A DNA stretch of 6,351 bases. Origin: Acidobacteriota bacterium (GTDB taxonomy: Bacteria > Acidobacteriota > Thermoanaerobaculia > Multivoradales > SZUA-115). Position numbers and translations under genes: made by a program. The number at the start of each line of letters is the position of its first letter. Within the stretch, counting starts at the first letter, position 1. The stretch is from assembly GCA_003231035.1 (NCBI GenBank), contig QIHU01000695.1, positions 1-6,351 on the forward strand. The letters are read 5' to 3'. Under the pieces are notes generated by a model. The model did not search any database and had not been told where the DNA came from. It worked only from the letters and a program-made list of their open reading frames with translations. Below are positions 1-6,219 of this stretch, in pieces.

Positions 1-129
1 TGGCTGGCGGAGATTCGCTTGCTCGATCAGCTCGGCCAGCTCCCCAGAGCCCGTCAACTCGCCGAGGAAGCGGCGAAACGCTTTCCAGATCGGATTGAGG
101 AGTTTCGCTCAGCGGTCCGACCCGACTGA
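1..129 (+). CDS. C-terminal end of an unidentified protein, possibly TPR-like (partial)
   Basis: Frame 1 is open from the window edge to a TGA at 127-129, giving the last 42 residues of a protein whose start lies outside. The peptide is charged and looks helical: WLAEIRLLDQLGQLPRAR, then LAEEAAKRFPDRIEEF. The spacing of Leu, Gly and Ala, ending in a 'rFPd' turn, resembles the last helix pair of a tetratricopeptide-type repeat. That is an impression from a short piece, not a domain assignment. It converges on the minus-strand FG-GAP gene, and the two reading frames share 21 bp at their 3' ends. The real function cannot be told from this fragment. Confidence 0.6.
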   Translation, partial: WLAEIRLLDQLGQLPRARQLAEEAAKRFPDRIEEFRSAVRPD

Positions 130-1830
130 GGCGGAAAACCGATCTGGATTTTCGACTAAGACCACCGTTCGCCCCGCCGGCAGCCCCTCGACACGCTGGC
201 GCTTTCCCGAAGGCCAGCGGACCCACAATCGGCCCGGCCGCCTCCCTTCCGCCCCCAGACCAAAGTGCACAGCCAGCTCGCTTTGCGAGAGGTATGAGGA
301 GCCGGCGCGAACTTCCCGCACTTGGCGGGTGGGCGCCCCCGGCTCCTGCACCGAAAAGACTAGCTCGACTCTCGCCCCCACCGCGTACCGTTCACCCTGG
401 GTAGCGCGCAGCTTCACCCGCAGCCAGTTTCCGGTGGGCGCCGTGATGTTCTCGAAGAGGCGAGCGCGCTGGTTGGAGTTCACCACCACGATGTCGAGAT
501 CGCCATCGCCATCCAGGTCACCGCTGGCCAACCCCCGGCTGACCCGCGGTTCGCCCGCATCGAAGCCAGAGTCGGTCACCAACTGAAACCGGCCATCGGT
601 CTGATTTTCGAACAGCTGGTTGGGCTGTGCATAGCTGCTGCCCTGGCGCAGCCGTTGTGCGTGCTCGGCGATGTGGCCGTTGGCGACCAGAAGGTCCAGC
701 CAGCCGTCCTGATTGAGATCGGCGAAGAGGATGCCGAAACCGAGCTGCTGCAATGACGAATGGGCCAAACCAGCGGCAAAACGGCCGTCGAGAAAGATAC
801 CTTGTGCCGTATTGCGATAGAGCGCGTTGGTCTCCAGATCGAAATTGGCCACCACCAGGTCCAGATCTCCGTCACCGTCGTAGTCGCCGGCATCAATGCC
901 CATGCTCGCCTCCGGCTGACCGCGATCGCTGTAGGCGGTCCCCGAAAGGAGCGAAAGGTCCTCGAAGGTGCCATCGCCCAGGTTGCGGAAAAAGAAGTTC
1001 GGCGCCAGATCGTTACCGACGAACAAATCGATCCAACCGTCGTCGTCGAAGTCGCCACTGACCACCCCCAAACCCGCCGCCGCGGCCACGGTAAGCCCAG
1101 CCGCGCCTGTCGCGTCTTCAAAAGTGCCGTCACCCCGGTTGCGGTAGTAGCGATCCCTCAGCGGGTTGAACAACTCCGGGTTGCAATAGTCGGCCACCCC
1201 CAACTCGGCGTCACCACAGGCGCGATGGTTGTCGAGGCCGGCATCCACATAGTTGGCCACGTAGAGATCGAGATCGCCATCGCGATCGTAGTCGGCAAAA
1301 CTGGCTGGCATACTCCACCGCGCATCGTCCACCCCCGCCGCCGCCGAACGATCCACAAAGCGACCATCCCCCTGATTGACCAACAGCCTATTGCGCCCAA
1401 AGGCGGTGATGTAGAGATCAAGATCCCCGTCTCCATCGACATCACCAGCCACCGCCCCACACCCATACTCTGGAGAACTCACCCCCGCCCCCTCGGTCAC
1501 TTCCACAAACCGAGCCACCCCATCATTGCGCCACAACCGACTCCGCGCCGGCTCCCCCGAGTACCCCGGCAAAGAACCGCCGTCGACAAAGAAAAGATCC
1601 TGATCCCCATCCCCGTCATAGTCCAGAACCACCACCCCGCCGACCATCGTCTCCACCATGAAGTACTGCCCCGAACCCCCATGATGATGCTGAAACTCAA
1701 CCCCCCAAGCCGCCGAGACCTCCCGCAACCGAATCGGCGCCGCCAAAGCCTCAAAAACCACCACCAACTGCACTACCACCACGCCCACCCCAAGTGTCCA
1801 GGCGAGCCATCGTCGAGGTACACGTTTCAT
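109..1830 (-). CDS. Secreted FG-GAP/VCBS repeat protein with C-terminal ASPIC/UnbV domain (CRTAC1-like)
   Basis: The product has 573 residues from the ATG at 1830. It begins MKRVPRR, followed by a hydrophobic stretch at about 8-26 and an ALA-A signal-peptidase site near residue 30, so it should be exported. Seven Asp-rich calcium-loop motifs of the D-x-D-x-D-G-x-x-D type follow, near residues 70, 130, 180, 260, 316, 371 and 438. Each is followed by a short beta strand (for example DLDLYVAN), as in FG-GAP/VCBS blades that build a beta-propeller. Residues 468-560 match the ASPIC/UnbV domain: GARVEL, REVRAGSSYLSQ, VHFGLG and WPSGKRQRVEGL. Cys205 and Cys216 could form a disulfide. Proteins of this family are extracellular or periplasmic and bind calcium; their substrate is usually unknown. 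The frame stays open to a start at 1956, but that adds 42 residues ahead of the signal peptide and runs into the repeat region, so I prefer 1830. No strong Shine-Dalgarno precedes it, only a G-run directly before the ATG. Length and domain order look complete. Confidence 0.93.
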   Translation of the reverse strand: MKRVPRRWLAWTLGVGVVVVQLVVVFEALAAPIRLREVSAAWGVEFQHHHGGSGQYFMVETMVGGVVVLDYDGDGDQDLFFVDGGSLPGYSGEPARSRLWRNDGVARFVEVTEGAGVSSPEYGCGAVAGDVDGDGDLDLYITAFGRNRLLVNQGDGRFVDRSAAAGVDDARWSMPASFADYDRDGDLDLYVANYVDAGLDNHRACGDAELGVADYCNPELFNPLRDRYYRNRGDGTFEDATGAAGLTVAAAAGLGVVSGDFDDDGWIDLFVGNDLAPNFFFRNLGDGTFEDLSLLSGTAYSDRGQPEASMGIDAGDYDGDGDLDLVVANFDLETNALYRNTAQGIFLDGRFAAGLAHSSLQQLGFGILFADLNQDGWLDLLVANGHIAEHAQRLRQGSSYAQPNQLFENQTDGRFQLVTDSGFDAGEPRVSRGLASGDLDGDGDLDIVVVNSNQRARLFENITAPTGNWLRVKLRATQGERYAVGARVELVFSVQEPGAPTRQVREVRAGSSYLSQSELAVHFGLGAEGRRPGRLWVRWPSGKRQRVEGLPAGRTVVLVENPDRFSASVGSDR

Positions 1831-1836
1831 ACCCCC

Positions 1837-1865
1837 ATCGTACGAGCCCCCAGCCCCACGAGCAA
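1837..1865 (-). promoter_or_regulatory. Possible sigma70-like promoter for the FG-GAP gene
   Basis: On the minus strand TTGCTC (1860-1865) and TACGAT (1837-1842) are separated by exactly 17 nt. The -35 box matches the consensus at 3 of 6 positions and the -10 box at 4 of 6. The -10 ends only 6 nt before the ATG at 1830, so a transcript from it would start at or next to the start codon and be leaderless or nearly so. That would fit the absence of a normal ribosome binding site. The match is weak and could be chance. Confidence 0.3.
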
Positions 1866-1894
1866 GACACTCTCTCCAAAAACACCTCAACAGA

Positions 1895-1925
1895 GGTTTC
1901 GTCCGGGAGTCCCCCCGCCAAGGGA
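1895..1925 (-). repeat. Truncated inverted copy of the intergenic repeat
   Basis: These 31 bases are the exact reverse complement of 2031-2061 in the first tandem copy, so the two form a 31-bp inverted repeat separated by 105 bp. Beyond it, similarity resumes if about 9 nt are taken as deleted from this copy. It carries the G version of the single position at which the two tandem copies differ, so it is closer to the 2006-2067 copy. Orientation is given relative to the tandem copies, which are listed as plus. Confidence 0.85.
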
Positions 1926-1937
1926 GCTCTCCGGACG
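1900..1937. other. Imperfect hairpin upstream of the FG-GAP gene
   Basis: CGTCCGG at 1900-1906 pairs perfectly with CCGGACG at 1931-1937. GAG at 1907-1909 can pair with CTC at 1927-1929 if T1930 is bulged out, giving a 10-bp stem with a 17-nt loop. Half of it lies inside the inverted repeat copy. It sits about 70 bp upstream of the FG-GAP start codon. No T-run follows on either strand, so it does not look like an intrinsic terminator; it may simply be part of the repeat's structure. Confidence 0.4.
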
Positions 1938-2005
1938 CGACCTCGCCGACATCCAACCAACTCGAGCCGTCCGAAGCGGCCGGAGCGCAGGCGGGAGCCA
2001 GCCCT

Positions 2006-2127
2006 CCAGCTAACGAAAAGCTCCCGCCGGTCCCTTGGCGGGGGGACTCCCGGACGAAACCGGCCCCAGCTAACGAAAAGCTCCCGCCGGTCCCTTGGCG
2101 GAGGGACTCCCGGACGAAACCGGCCCA
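2006..2127 (+). repeat. Two tandem copies of a 60-bp-period GC-rich intergenic repeat
   Basis: The copies at 2006-2067 and 2066-2127 repeat with a period of exactly 60 bp and differ at one internal base (G2042 versus A2102). Each runs from CCAGCTAACGAAAAG to GGACGAAACCGGCCC. Each contains several self-complementary arms, such as CCGCC/GGCGG and GTCCC/GGGAC. The block begins 5 bp after the phosphoesterase stop codon. Because 60 is a multiple of three, the repeats are open in some frames on both strands and translate into a 20-residue repeat, but that peptide has low-complexity Arg/Pro/Gly content and no start signal. With the inverted copy at 1895-1925 it resembles a dispersed REP/BIME-like family. 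No transposase or terminal inverted repeats mark it as an insertion sequence. Confidence 0.9.
2016..2107 (-). terminator. Possible weak intrinsic terminators formed by the repeat copies
   Basis: Read on the minus strand, downstream of the phosphoesterase, each copy has a CCGCC...GGCGG stem with an 8-nt loop followed by GAGCTTTTCG. In the first-copy unit (arms 2037-2042 and 2023-2028) the stem is 6 GC pairs. In the second-copy unit (arms 2097-2101 and 2084-2088) it is 5 pairs plus a wobble. An alternative perfect 6-bp hairpin, GTCCCT/AGGGAC, exists only in the second-copy unit (2090-2095 with 2102-2107). The T-run is just four bases, so termination would be weak. The location after the last gene of the operon is what supports the idea. 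Confidence 0.35.
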
Positions 2128-2131
2128 AGCC

Positions 2132-2872
2132 CTATATCCCCAGCGACAACCGCTCCGCCAACAACGAAGGCAACCCCGCCTTCACAATCCGAGCTTGCGC
2201 CAACTCAATCGGATACTCCACGCGAAACCAATGGACCGTCCGCTCCGCCTCGTCATACGTCATATACGCGGCAAGCGGATTGCGATCGCGCGGTTGGCCG
2301 ATCGAGCCAGGGTTGACCAAATAGCGCGTCTCGGGATCGAGCCGCATCGAACCATCGCTACGCAAGGCCAGCACCTGAATACGATTCTCATGAATCGAGA
2401 AGATCGAAGGAACATGAGTGTGGCCAAAAAAAGTGACCGGCACCTTGTGCCGCCTAAAGATCTCAAAGGCGTCCACCTCCGAGAAGACATAGGCATCCTC
2501 ATCGAGCGGTGAGCCATGACAAATGGCCAAGCCAGCGTGCACCGAGACCGGCCCCTGTGGCAACTCCAAGACGTACTTCAGATTCTCCGTACTCAGTGCG
2601 GCGGTCGTCCAATCAGCGGCGGCGCGAGCAGCCTGATTGAAATATTCACCGCTGTCGATCCCAGCCACCACCTTGTCGTGATTGCCCCGAACCACCAACA
2701 CCTTCCCTCGCAACCCTTGCACCTGTTCGACAATCCGGTTGGGCGACGCCCCATAGCCCACCAGATCTCCGAGGACTAGGGTGACATCAAAATCCTCGTC
2801 GGCGGTTCGATCGAGAACGGCTCCGAAGGCATCGGCATTGCCGTGCATATCGGACAGGATCAGATAACGCAC
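2132..2872 (-). CDS. YfcE/MJ0936-like metallophosphoesterase
   Basis: The product has 246 residues from the GTG at 2872. It shows the complete calcineurin-like set of metal-binding blocks: D8-M-H10 in LILSDMHGN, GD near residue 36 (LVLGDLVGYG), GNHD at 63-66, H119 in ICHGSP, and GHTH at 150-153, plus NPGSIGQPRD at 187-196. These residues bind two metal ions that hydrolyse phosphomono- or diesters; bacterial members act in the cytosol and substrates are often unknown. The GTG at 2872 has GGAG 5 nt upstream and puts the first beta strand at the very N-terminus, as in homologues (typically MRYLILSDIHGN-like). A second GTG at 2926, with GGAG 9 nt upstream, would add 18 polar residues and cannot be excluded. 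The gene follows metS closely (26 or 80 nt) and is probably the last of the operon. Its link to the symporter is unclear. Confidence 0.92.
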   Translation of the reverse strand: MRYLILSDMHGNADAFGAVLDRTADEDFDVTLVLGDLVGYGASPNRIVEQVQGLRGKVLVVRGNHDKVVAGIDSGEYFNQAARAAADWTTAALSTENLKYVLELPQGPVSVHAGLAICHGSPLDEDAYVFSEVDAFEIFRRHKVPVTFFGHTHVPSIFSIHENRIQVLALRSDGSMRLDPETRYLVNPGSIGQPRDRNPLAAYMTYDEAERTVHWFRVEYPIELAQARIVKAGLPSLLAERLSLGI

Positions 2873-2952
2873 GGAATCTCCAGGGCTCGGCTGGCGGCTT
2901 GCTTGGGCTTCATCGTTTCTCGGCACGCAGCGGTTCTCCGCTTCGAATCTCC

Positions 2953-3045
2953 CTACTTACCCTTCGATTTCTCACTGCGCAAGGCGCGGAGCAACAATAG
3001 AAGAAACCCACCCCAGATGAAGCCGCAAATCGCGGTACTACTCAT
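2953..3045 (-). CDS. metS: MetS-like small subunit of an NSS transporter (30 residues)
   Basis: This short ORF starts with an ATG that overlaps the symporter stop as ATGA and ends at a TAG (2953-2955). An excellent ribosome binding site, AGGGAGGT, lies 5 nt upstream. The peptide begins MSSTAI, then has a single hydrophobic helix with the W-G-G motif and a run of five leucines (about residues 5-19), and ends in a basic tail with RALRSEKSK. Very small one-helix proteins of this pattern, encoded directly after an NSS symporter, are known as the MetS family; in Corynebacterium MetS is needed with MetP for sodium-dependent methionine uptake. Position, overlap, strong RBS and the WGG helix all support it. 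The substrate is not shown by the sequence. Confidence 0.8.
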   Translation of the reverse strand: MSSTAICGFIWGGFLLLLLRALRSEKSKGK

Positions 3046-4520
3046 GCCCCACCTCCCTCGGTGTCACCTTCGCCCACCCGTCTGGATATCGACTTCTGAC
3101 CCAACCACCGGTTCATCGCCAGTAGGGCCACAAGACCGATCGCGAACTGCACCAAAACCGTACCCACATTGTAAGTGGCCAGTGGGTTCAGCCAGTTCTC
3201 GGGATCGCTATCGCGCGCCTGCTTGAGCCACCAGATCAGCAAGACGACCGCCTCGACCGGCACCACAACCCCGATCACGAAATTCCACCAGCGACCGACG
3301 CGCAAGTCGGCTCCATCCGCGTTGACGATCTCTCGCCGCATCCGTTCGATGCCGAACTTCCGCGCCCCGAAAGAGAAGAAGAGGCCCGAGAGCATCAAGC
3401 CCACCCCCCACACCCAATCTTGGTTCTTGAAGATCGACATATTGACCGCCGAGGGAGCACCGAAGATCAAGCAACCGCCGCTGACCCAGAGAAGTGCCGA
3501 ACGCCGACTCAGCCCCGCATCGATCAACACTCGCGCCGCCAGTTCGAGCAAGGCGATCAAGCTGGTGATGGCGGCCACCGAAAGGGCGAGGAAGAAGAAT
3601 GACATGAACAACTGGCCGGCCGGGATTTGGGCAAAGAGTTGCGGCATCCAGATAAAGGTCAGACCCTCGTTGCCCGCGCCGACGATTTCGCTCTGCGCAC
3701 CGGGGTTGATCGCAAAGACAGTGCATAGAACCATGATCCCAGCTAGCAGCGACATCGAGTTGTTGCCAAAGCCGATCAGCGCCGCGTTCAAGGGAACATC
3801 CTCGCGCGCCCGCATGTAGATCGCGTAGGTCACGATCAACCCCCAACCCGCGCCGGTATCCCACGCGTTCTGAGTCAGAGCCTCCAACCAGATCTTGGCA
3901 TTGCCCAGGTCCGACCAATTCGGACTGAAGAGGAACTCCAGCCCCCGTTCGGCCCCCGGCAAGGTCAGTGCTCGAATGGCCAAGATCAAGACCAACACAA
4001 AGAGTGCCGGAATCAACACCTTGGCCACCCGCTCAATGCCGCGCACCCCAAACCAGACCACGGCGGCGCTGATCCCGAGCGCCAGGAAGTGCGTGATGAG
4101 CGCCGAAGGAGTCCCAGCGTAGGACTCCCAAAGTGCCTGCGCCGAGCCACTGTCGGTCAGGTCGCCACGGACCGACGCGGCAAGGAAACGAAGACACCAG
4201 CCGGCGACGACCGAGTAGTAGAAACCGATGGCCACGGCGCACAGAGCGGCCCAGCCGCCCATCCAGGTGTAGGACTTGCCCGCCATGAAGGTGAACGAAC
4301 CGACCGTCCCCAGTCGGCTGCGCTTGCCGAATGAGAACTCGACGATCATCAACGGCACCGACCAGATCAACAGAAAGACCACCCAGGCGACCAAAAAACT
4401 ACCGCCCCCATTGGAAGCGGCGACCCTCGGAAAACGCCAGATGTTGCCGGTCCCCACCGCCATACCCAAGGTGGCGAGGATCAGCCCCCAGCGACTGCCA
4501 AACTCTTCTCTCCTACTCAT
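3042..4520 (-). CDS. Sodium-dependent NSS-family symporter (MetP-like)
   Basis: The product has 492 residues and is an integral inner-membrane protein with about a dozen hydrophobic segments, the usual size for bacterial neurotransmitter:sodium symporters. The family signature is at the N-terminus: GMAVGTGNIWRFPRVAASNG (residues 19-38), the unwound helix 1 that binds sodium and substrate in LeuT. Helix 6 contains AWDTGAGWGLIVTYA (219-233), and helix 8 contains A316 and T319-S320, matching the Na2-site residues A351/T354/S355 of LeuT by eye. N253-N254 probably supply the helix 7 Asn. At the place of LeuT Thr254 (Na1 site) this protein appears to have Asp221. The ATG at 4520 has GGGAGG 4 nt upstream and overlaps the thiE-like stop by 4 nt. 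Its 3' end overlaps metS, which points to a MetPS-type amino acid transporter; methionine or another amino acid is plausible but unproven. Confidence 0.93.
   Translation of the reverse strand: MSRREEFGSRWGLILATLGMAVGTGNIWRFPRVAASNGGGSFLVAWVVFLLIWSVPLMIVEFSFGKRSRLGTVGSFTFMAGKSYTWMGGWAALCAVAIGFYYSVVAGWCLRFLAASVRGDLTDSGSAQALWESYAGTPSALITHFLALGISAAVVWFGVRGIERVAKVLIPALFVLVLILAIRALTLPGAERGLEFLFSPNWSDLGNAKIWLEALTQNAWDTGAGWGLIVTYAIYMRAREDVPLNAALIGFGNNSMSLLAGIMVLCTVFAINPGAQSEIVGAGNEGLTFIWMPQLFAQIPAGQLFMSFFFLALSVAAITSLIALLELAARVLIDAGLSRRSALLWVSGGCLIFGAPSAVNMSIFKNQDWVWGVGLMLSGLFFSFGARKFGIERMRREIVNADGADLRVGRWWNFVIGVVVPVEAVVLLIWWLKQARDSDPENWLNPLATYNVGTVLVQFAIGLVALLAMNRWLGQKSISRRVGEGDTEGGGA
3051..3058 (-). 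promoter_or_regulatory. Shine-Dalgarno of metS
   Basis: On the minus strand AGGGAGGT lies 5 nt before the metS ATG, inside the last codons of the symporter gene. It is among the strongest ribosome binding sites in the window. It argues that the 30-residue ORF is really translated and not a chance ORF. Confidence 0.75.
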
Positions 4521-4819
4521 TCAGCCTCCCTTACCGCCGCCAACAGCCGGCGACAATTTTGTCCCACCGCGGCACGACTCTCACCTCGGCGGACCGCCCC
4601 TAGGACGGCGACCGAGTCCGCACCCGCCGCCAAAACCGCGCCGAGATTCTCGGGCCCGATTCCACCGATGGCCACCAACGGCTTACCGGTCGCTCGCCGC
4701 GCCGCGCGCAGCCCTTCCAAGCCGACAACCGGTACTGGATTCACCTTGCCGGTGGTTTCGAAGATCGGCCCCAACCCGGCAACATCGGCGATTGCATAGA
4801 GCGCGCTAACCGCCGACAC
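4517..4819 (-). pseudogene. Half-length ThiE-like (thiamine phosphate synthase) C-terminal domain; remnant or small ORF
   Basis: The 100-residue product matches only the C-terminal half of ThiE, which is normally about 200-215 residues. It shows GLGPIF (15-20), ETTGK (21-25) where ThiE has a P-T-x-T-K loop, VGLEGL (32-37), PLVAIGGI (47-54) and GADSVAVLGAV (66-76). ThiE joins hydroxymethylpyrimidine diphosphate and thiazole phosphate in a TIM barrel. The missing N-terminal half carries pyrophosphate- and pyrimidine-binding residues, so activity alone is unlikely. There is no room for the missing half: accC ends one base before this GTG, and its own C-terminus looks complete. Yet the GTG has AGGAGG at 5 nt, the frame is intact, and its stop overlaps the symporter ATG. 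I infer an N-terminally deleted thiE kept open, perhaps only for translational coupling. A TenI-like origin is also possible. Confidence 0.75.
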
Positions 4820-6184
4820 CTACGCCTCCTGGGCCTGGGGCGCCACCTCACCGGCCAACATCTCGTCTAGGAAATGGGTCGAGATCTGCCCCGAGCGGAA
4901 CTTCGGGTGGCGCATGATCCTTTGATGCAAGGGAATGGAGGTCTGGATGCCCTCGACCACGAAAAAGTCGAGGGCACGCGACATGCGCGCGATCGCCTCC
5001 TCACGAGTGTTGTCTTGGACGACGAGTTTGGCGATCAACGAGTCATAGTAAGGCGGCACCACATACCCCTCGTAGCCATGCGTATCGACTCGCGTACCGG
5101 GGCCTCCAGGGGGCTGGAAGGTGGCCAGCGGCCCTGGGCACGGGCGAAACGTCTCTGGGTCCTCAGCGTTAATCCGACACTCGATGGCGTGGCCGCGCGG
5201 AGTCAAGTTACTGGGAACATCGATCGGTTCACCCGCCGCCACCTGCATTTGCAGTCTCACTAGGTCGATACCGGTCACCATCTCAGTGACCGGGTGCTCC
5301 ACCTGGATGCGAGTGTTCATTTCCATGAAGTAGAAGTTTTCGTCGCCGTCGAGCAGGAACTCGATAGTGCCGGCATTGAGGTAGCCGACCTCCTCCGCCA
5401 AGCGCACCGCCACTTCGCCCATCCGCCGGCGCAAGTCGGGGCTGACCGCTGGCGAGGGCGATTCTTCGAGGAGCTTTTGATGGCGCCGTTGGATCGAACA
5501 CTCCCGTTCGCCCAGATGAATCGCCTTGCCGGTGCTATCGCCAAAGATCTGGAATTCGATGTGGCGCGGTTTGACTAGGTACTTTTCGAGATAGATGGAA
5601 CCATCGCCGAAGGCGGACAGCGCCTCCGCGCTGGCGGTGGCGAACTGCGTTGCCACTTCGTCCGCGCGATGGGCGATCCGCATCCCACGACCGCCGCCGC
5701 CCGAGGAGGCTTTGAGGATCACCGGATAGCCGACCTCGGCGGCCACCCGGGCCGCTTCGGCACTACCGCTCAACGCCCCTTTGCTCCCCGGTAGCACCGG
5801 CACTCCCGCTGCTTGGGCGGTGCGGCGAGCTTCGGCCTTGTCGCCCATCCGCCGGATGGTTTCAGGACGTGGCCCAATCCAGGTCATGTTGCACTCGCCC
5901 AGGATCTCGGCGAAGTGGGCGTTTTCGGCCAGGAAGCCGTAGCCCGGATGCACCGCCTCGGACCCGCTGATCTCCGCCGCCGCGACCAGACTCGAAATGT
6001 TGAGGTAGCTCTCGGCCGACGCGGCCGGACCGATGCACACCGCTTCGTCGGCACTGACCACGTGCAAACTCTCTTGATCGGCGGTGCTATGCACCGCCAC
6101 CGTCTTGATCCCCAACTCCCGGCACGCTTGGATCACCCGCAATGCGATCTCGCCGCGGTTAGCGATCAGTACCTTTTTGAACAT
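4820..6184 (-). CDS. accC: Biotin carboxylase subunit of acetyl-CoA carboxylase
   Basis: The product has 454 residues, the normal length for bacterial AccC. It uses ATP and bicarbonate to carboxylate the biotin on AccB, the first step of malonyl-CoA and fatty acid synthesis, in the cytosol. The N-terminal biotin carboxylase fold starts MFKKVLIANRGEIALRV and includes HPGYGFLAEN (79-88). The ATP-grasp domain has K116, K158, the glycine loop SGGGGRGM (161-168), EKYL and PRHIE near 200-210, and the ERECSIQRRHQK block (226-237). It also has E275, E288 and NTRIQVEHPVTE (290-301). The C-terminal domain has R337 in ECRINAEDP and ends at STHFLDEML. All catalytic blocks are present. The ATG at 6184 follows accB by 35 nt but has no recognisable Shine-Dalgarno, unlike the downstream genes. 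Pyruvate or propionyl-CoA carboxylase subunits share this domain, but the separate short accB upstream favours acetyl-CoA carboxylase. Confidence 0.96.
   Translation of the reverse strand: MFKKVLIANRGEIALRVIQACRELGIKTVAVHSTADQESLHVVSADEAVCIGPAASAESYLNISSLVAAAEISGSEAVHPGYGFLAENAHFAEILGECNMTWIGPRPETIRRMGDKAEARRTAQAAGVPVLPGSKGALSGSAEAARVAAEVGYPVILKASSGGGGRGMRIAHRADEVATQFATASAEALSAFGDGSIYLEKYLVKPRHIEFQIFGDSTGKAIHLGERECSIQRRHQKLLEESPSPAVSPDLRRRMGEVAVRLAEEVGYLNAGTIEFLLDGDENFYFMEMNTRIQVEHPVTEMVTGIDLVRLQMQVAAGEPIDVPSNLTPRGHAIECRINAEDPETFRPCPGPLATFQPPGGPGTRVDTHGYEGYVVPPYYDSLIAKLVVQDNTREEAIARMSRALDFFVVEGIQTSIPLHQRIMRHPKFRSGQISTHFLDEMLAGEVAPQAQEA
4825..4830 (-). promoter_or_regulatory. Shine-Dalgarno of the half-length thiE-like ORF
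   Basis: AGGAGG on the minus strand lies within the last codons of accC, 5 nt before the GTG at 4819. It fixes the start of the short ORF and suggests that ribosomes ending accC re-initiate here. Confidence 0.7.
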
Positions 6185-6219
6185 CGGTTTGGGATAGGAA
6201 GAGCTGGCGAGCTGGCAGG

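Noticed and set aside
95..586. Plus-strand open frame of 163 codons overlapping the FG-GAP 3' end
   Set aside because: The composition is Ser/Arg/Pro-rich with no domain, and it is fully antisense to the ASPIC/UnbV coding region. It is a GC-rich shadow frame.
1831..1956. 42-residue N-terminal extension of the FG-GAP protein
   Set aside because: It would bury the signal peptide inside the protein, and part of it is encoded by the inverted repeat copy. The ATG at 1830 fits an exported protein better.
760..2013. Long plus-strand open frame (417 codons) opposite the FG-GAP gene
   Set aside because: It is antisense to a clear gene. Its product is low-complexity, rich in Val, Ile, Arg, Pro and His, and mirrors the repeated Asp/Gly codons. 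It has no recognisable domain.
1895..2127. CRISPR array or insertion sequence
   Set aside because: There are only three copies, one of them inverted and truncated, with no uniform unique spacers, no cas genes, no transposase and no target-site duplication.
1751..2128. Minus-strand frame with a 20-residue repeated peptide across the tandem repeat
   Set aside because: The repeat period of 60 bp keeps any frame open. The frame then runs into the FG-GAP gene out of frame, and the peptide is low-complexity Arg/Pro/Gly. I treat it as non-coding repeat DNA.
3208..3918. Second long minus-strand frame inside the symporter gene
   Set aside because: It lies entirely within the symporter coding sequence in another frame, and its product is Arg/Gly-rich without membrane segments or known motifs.
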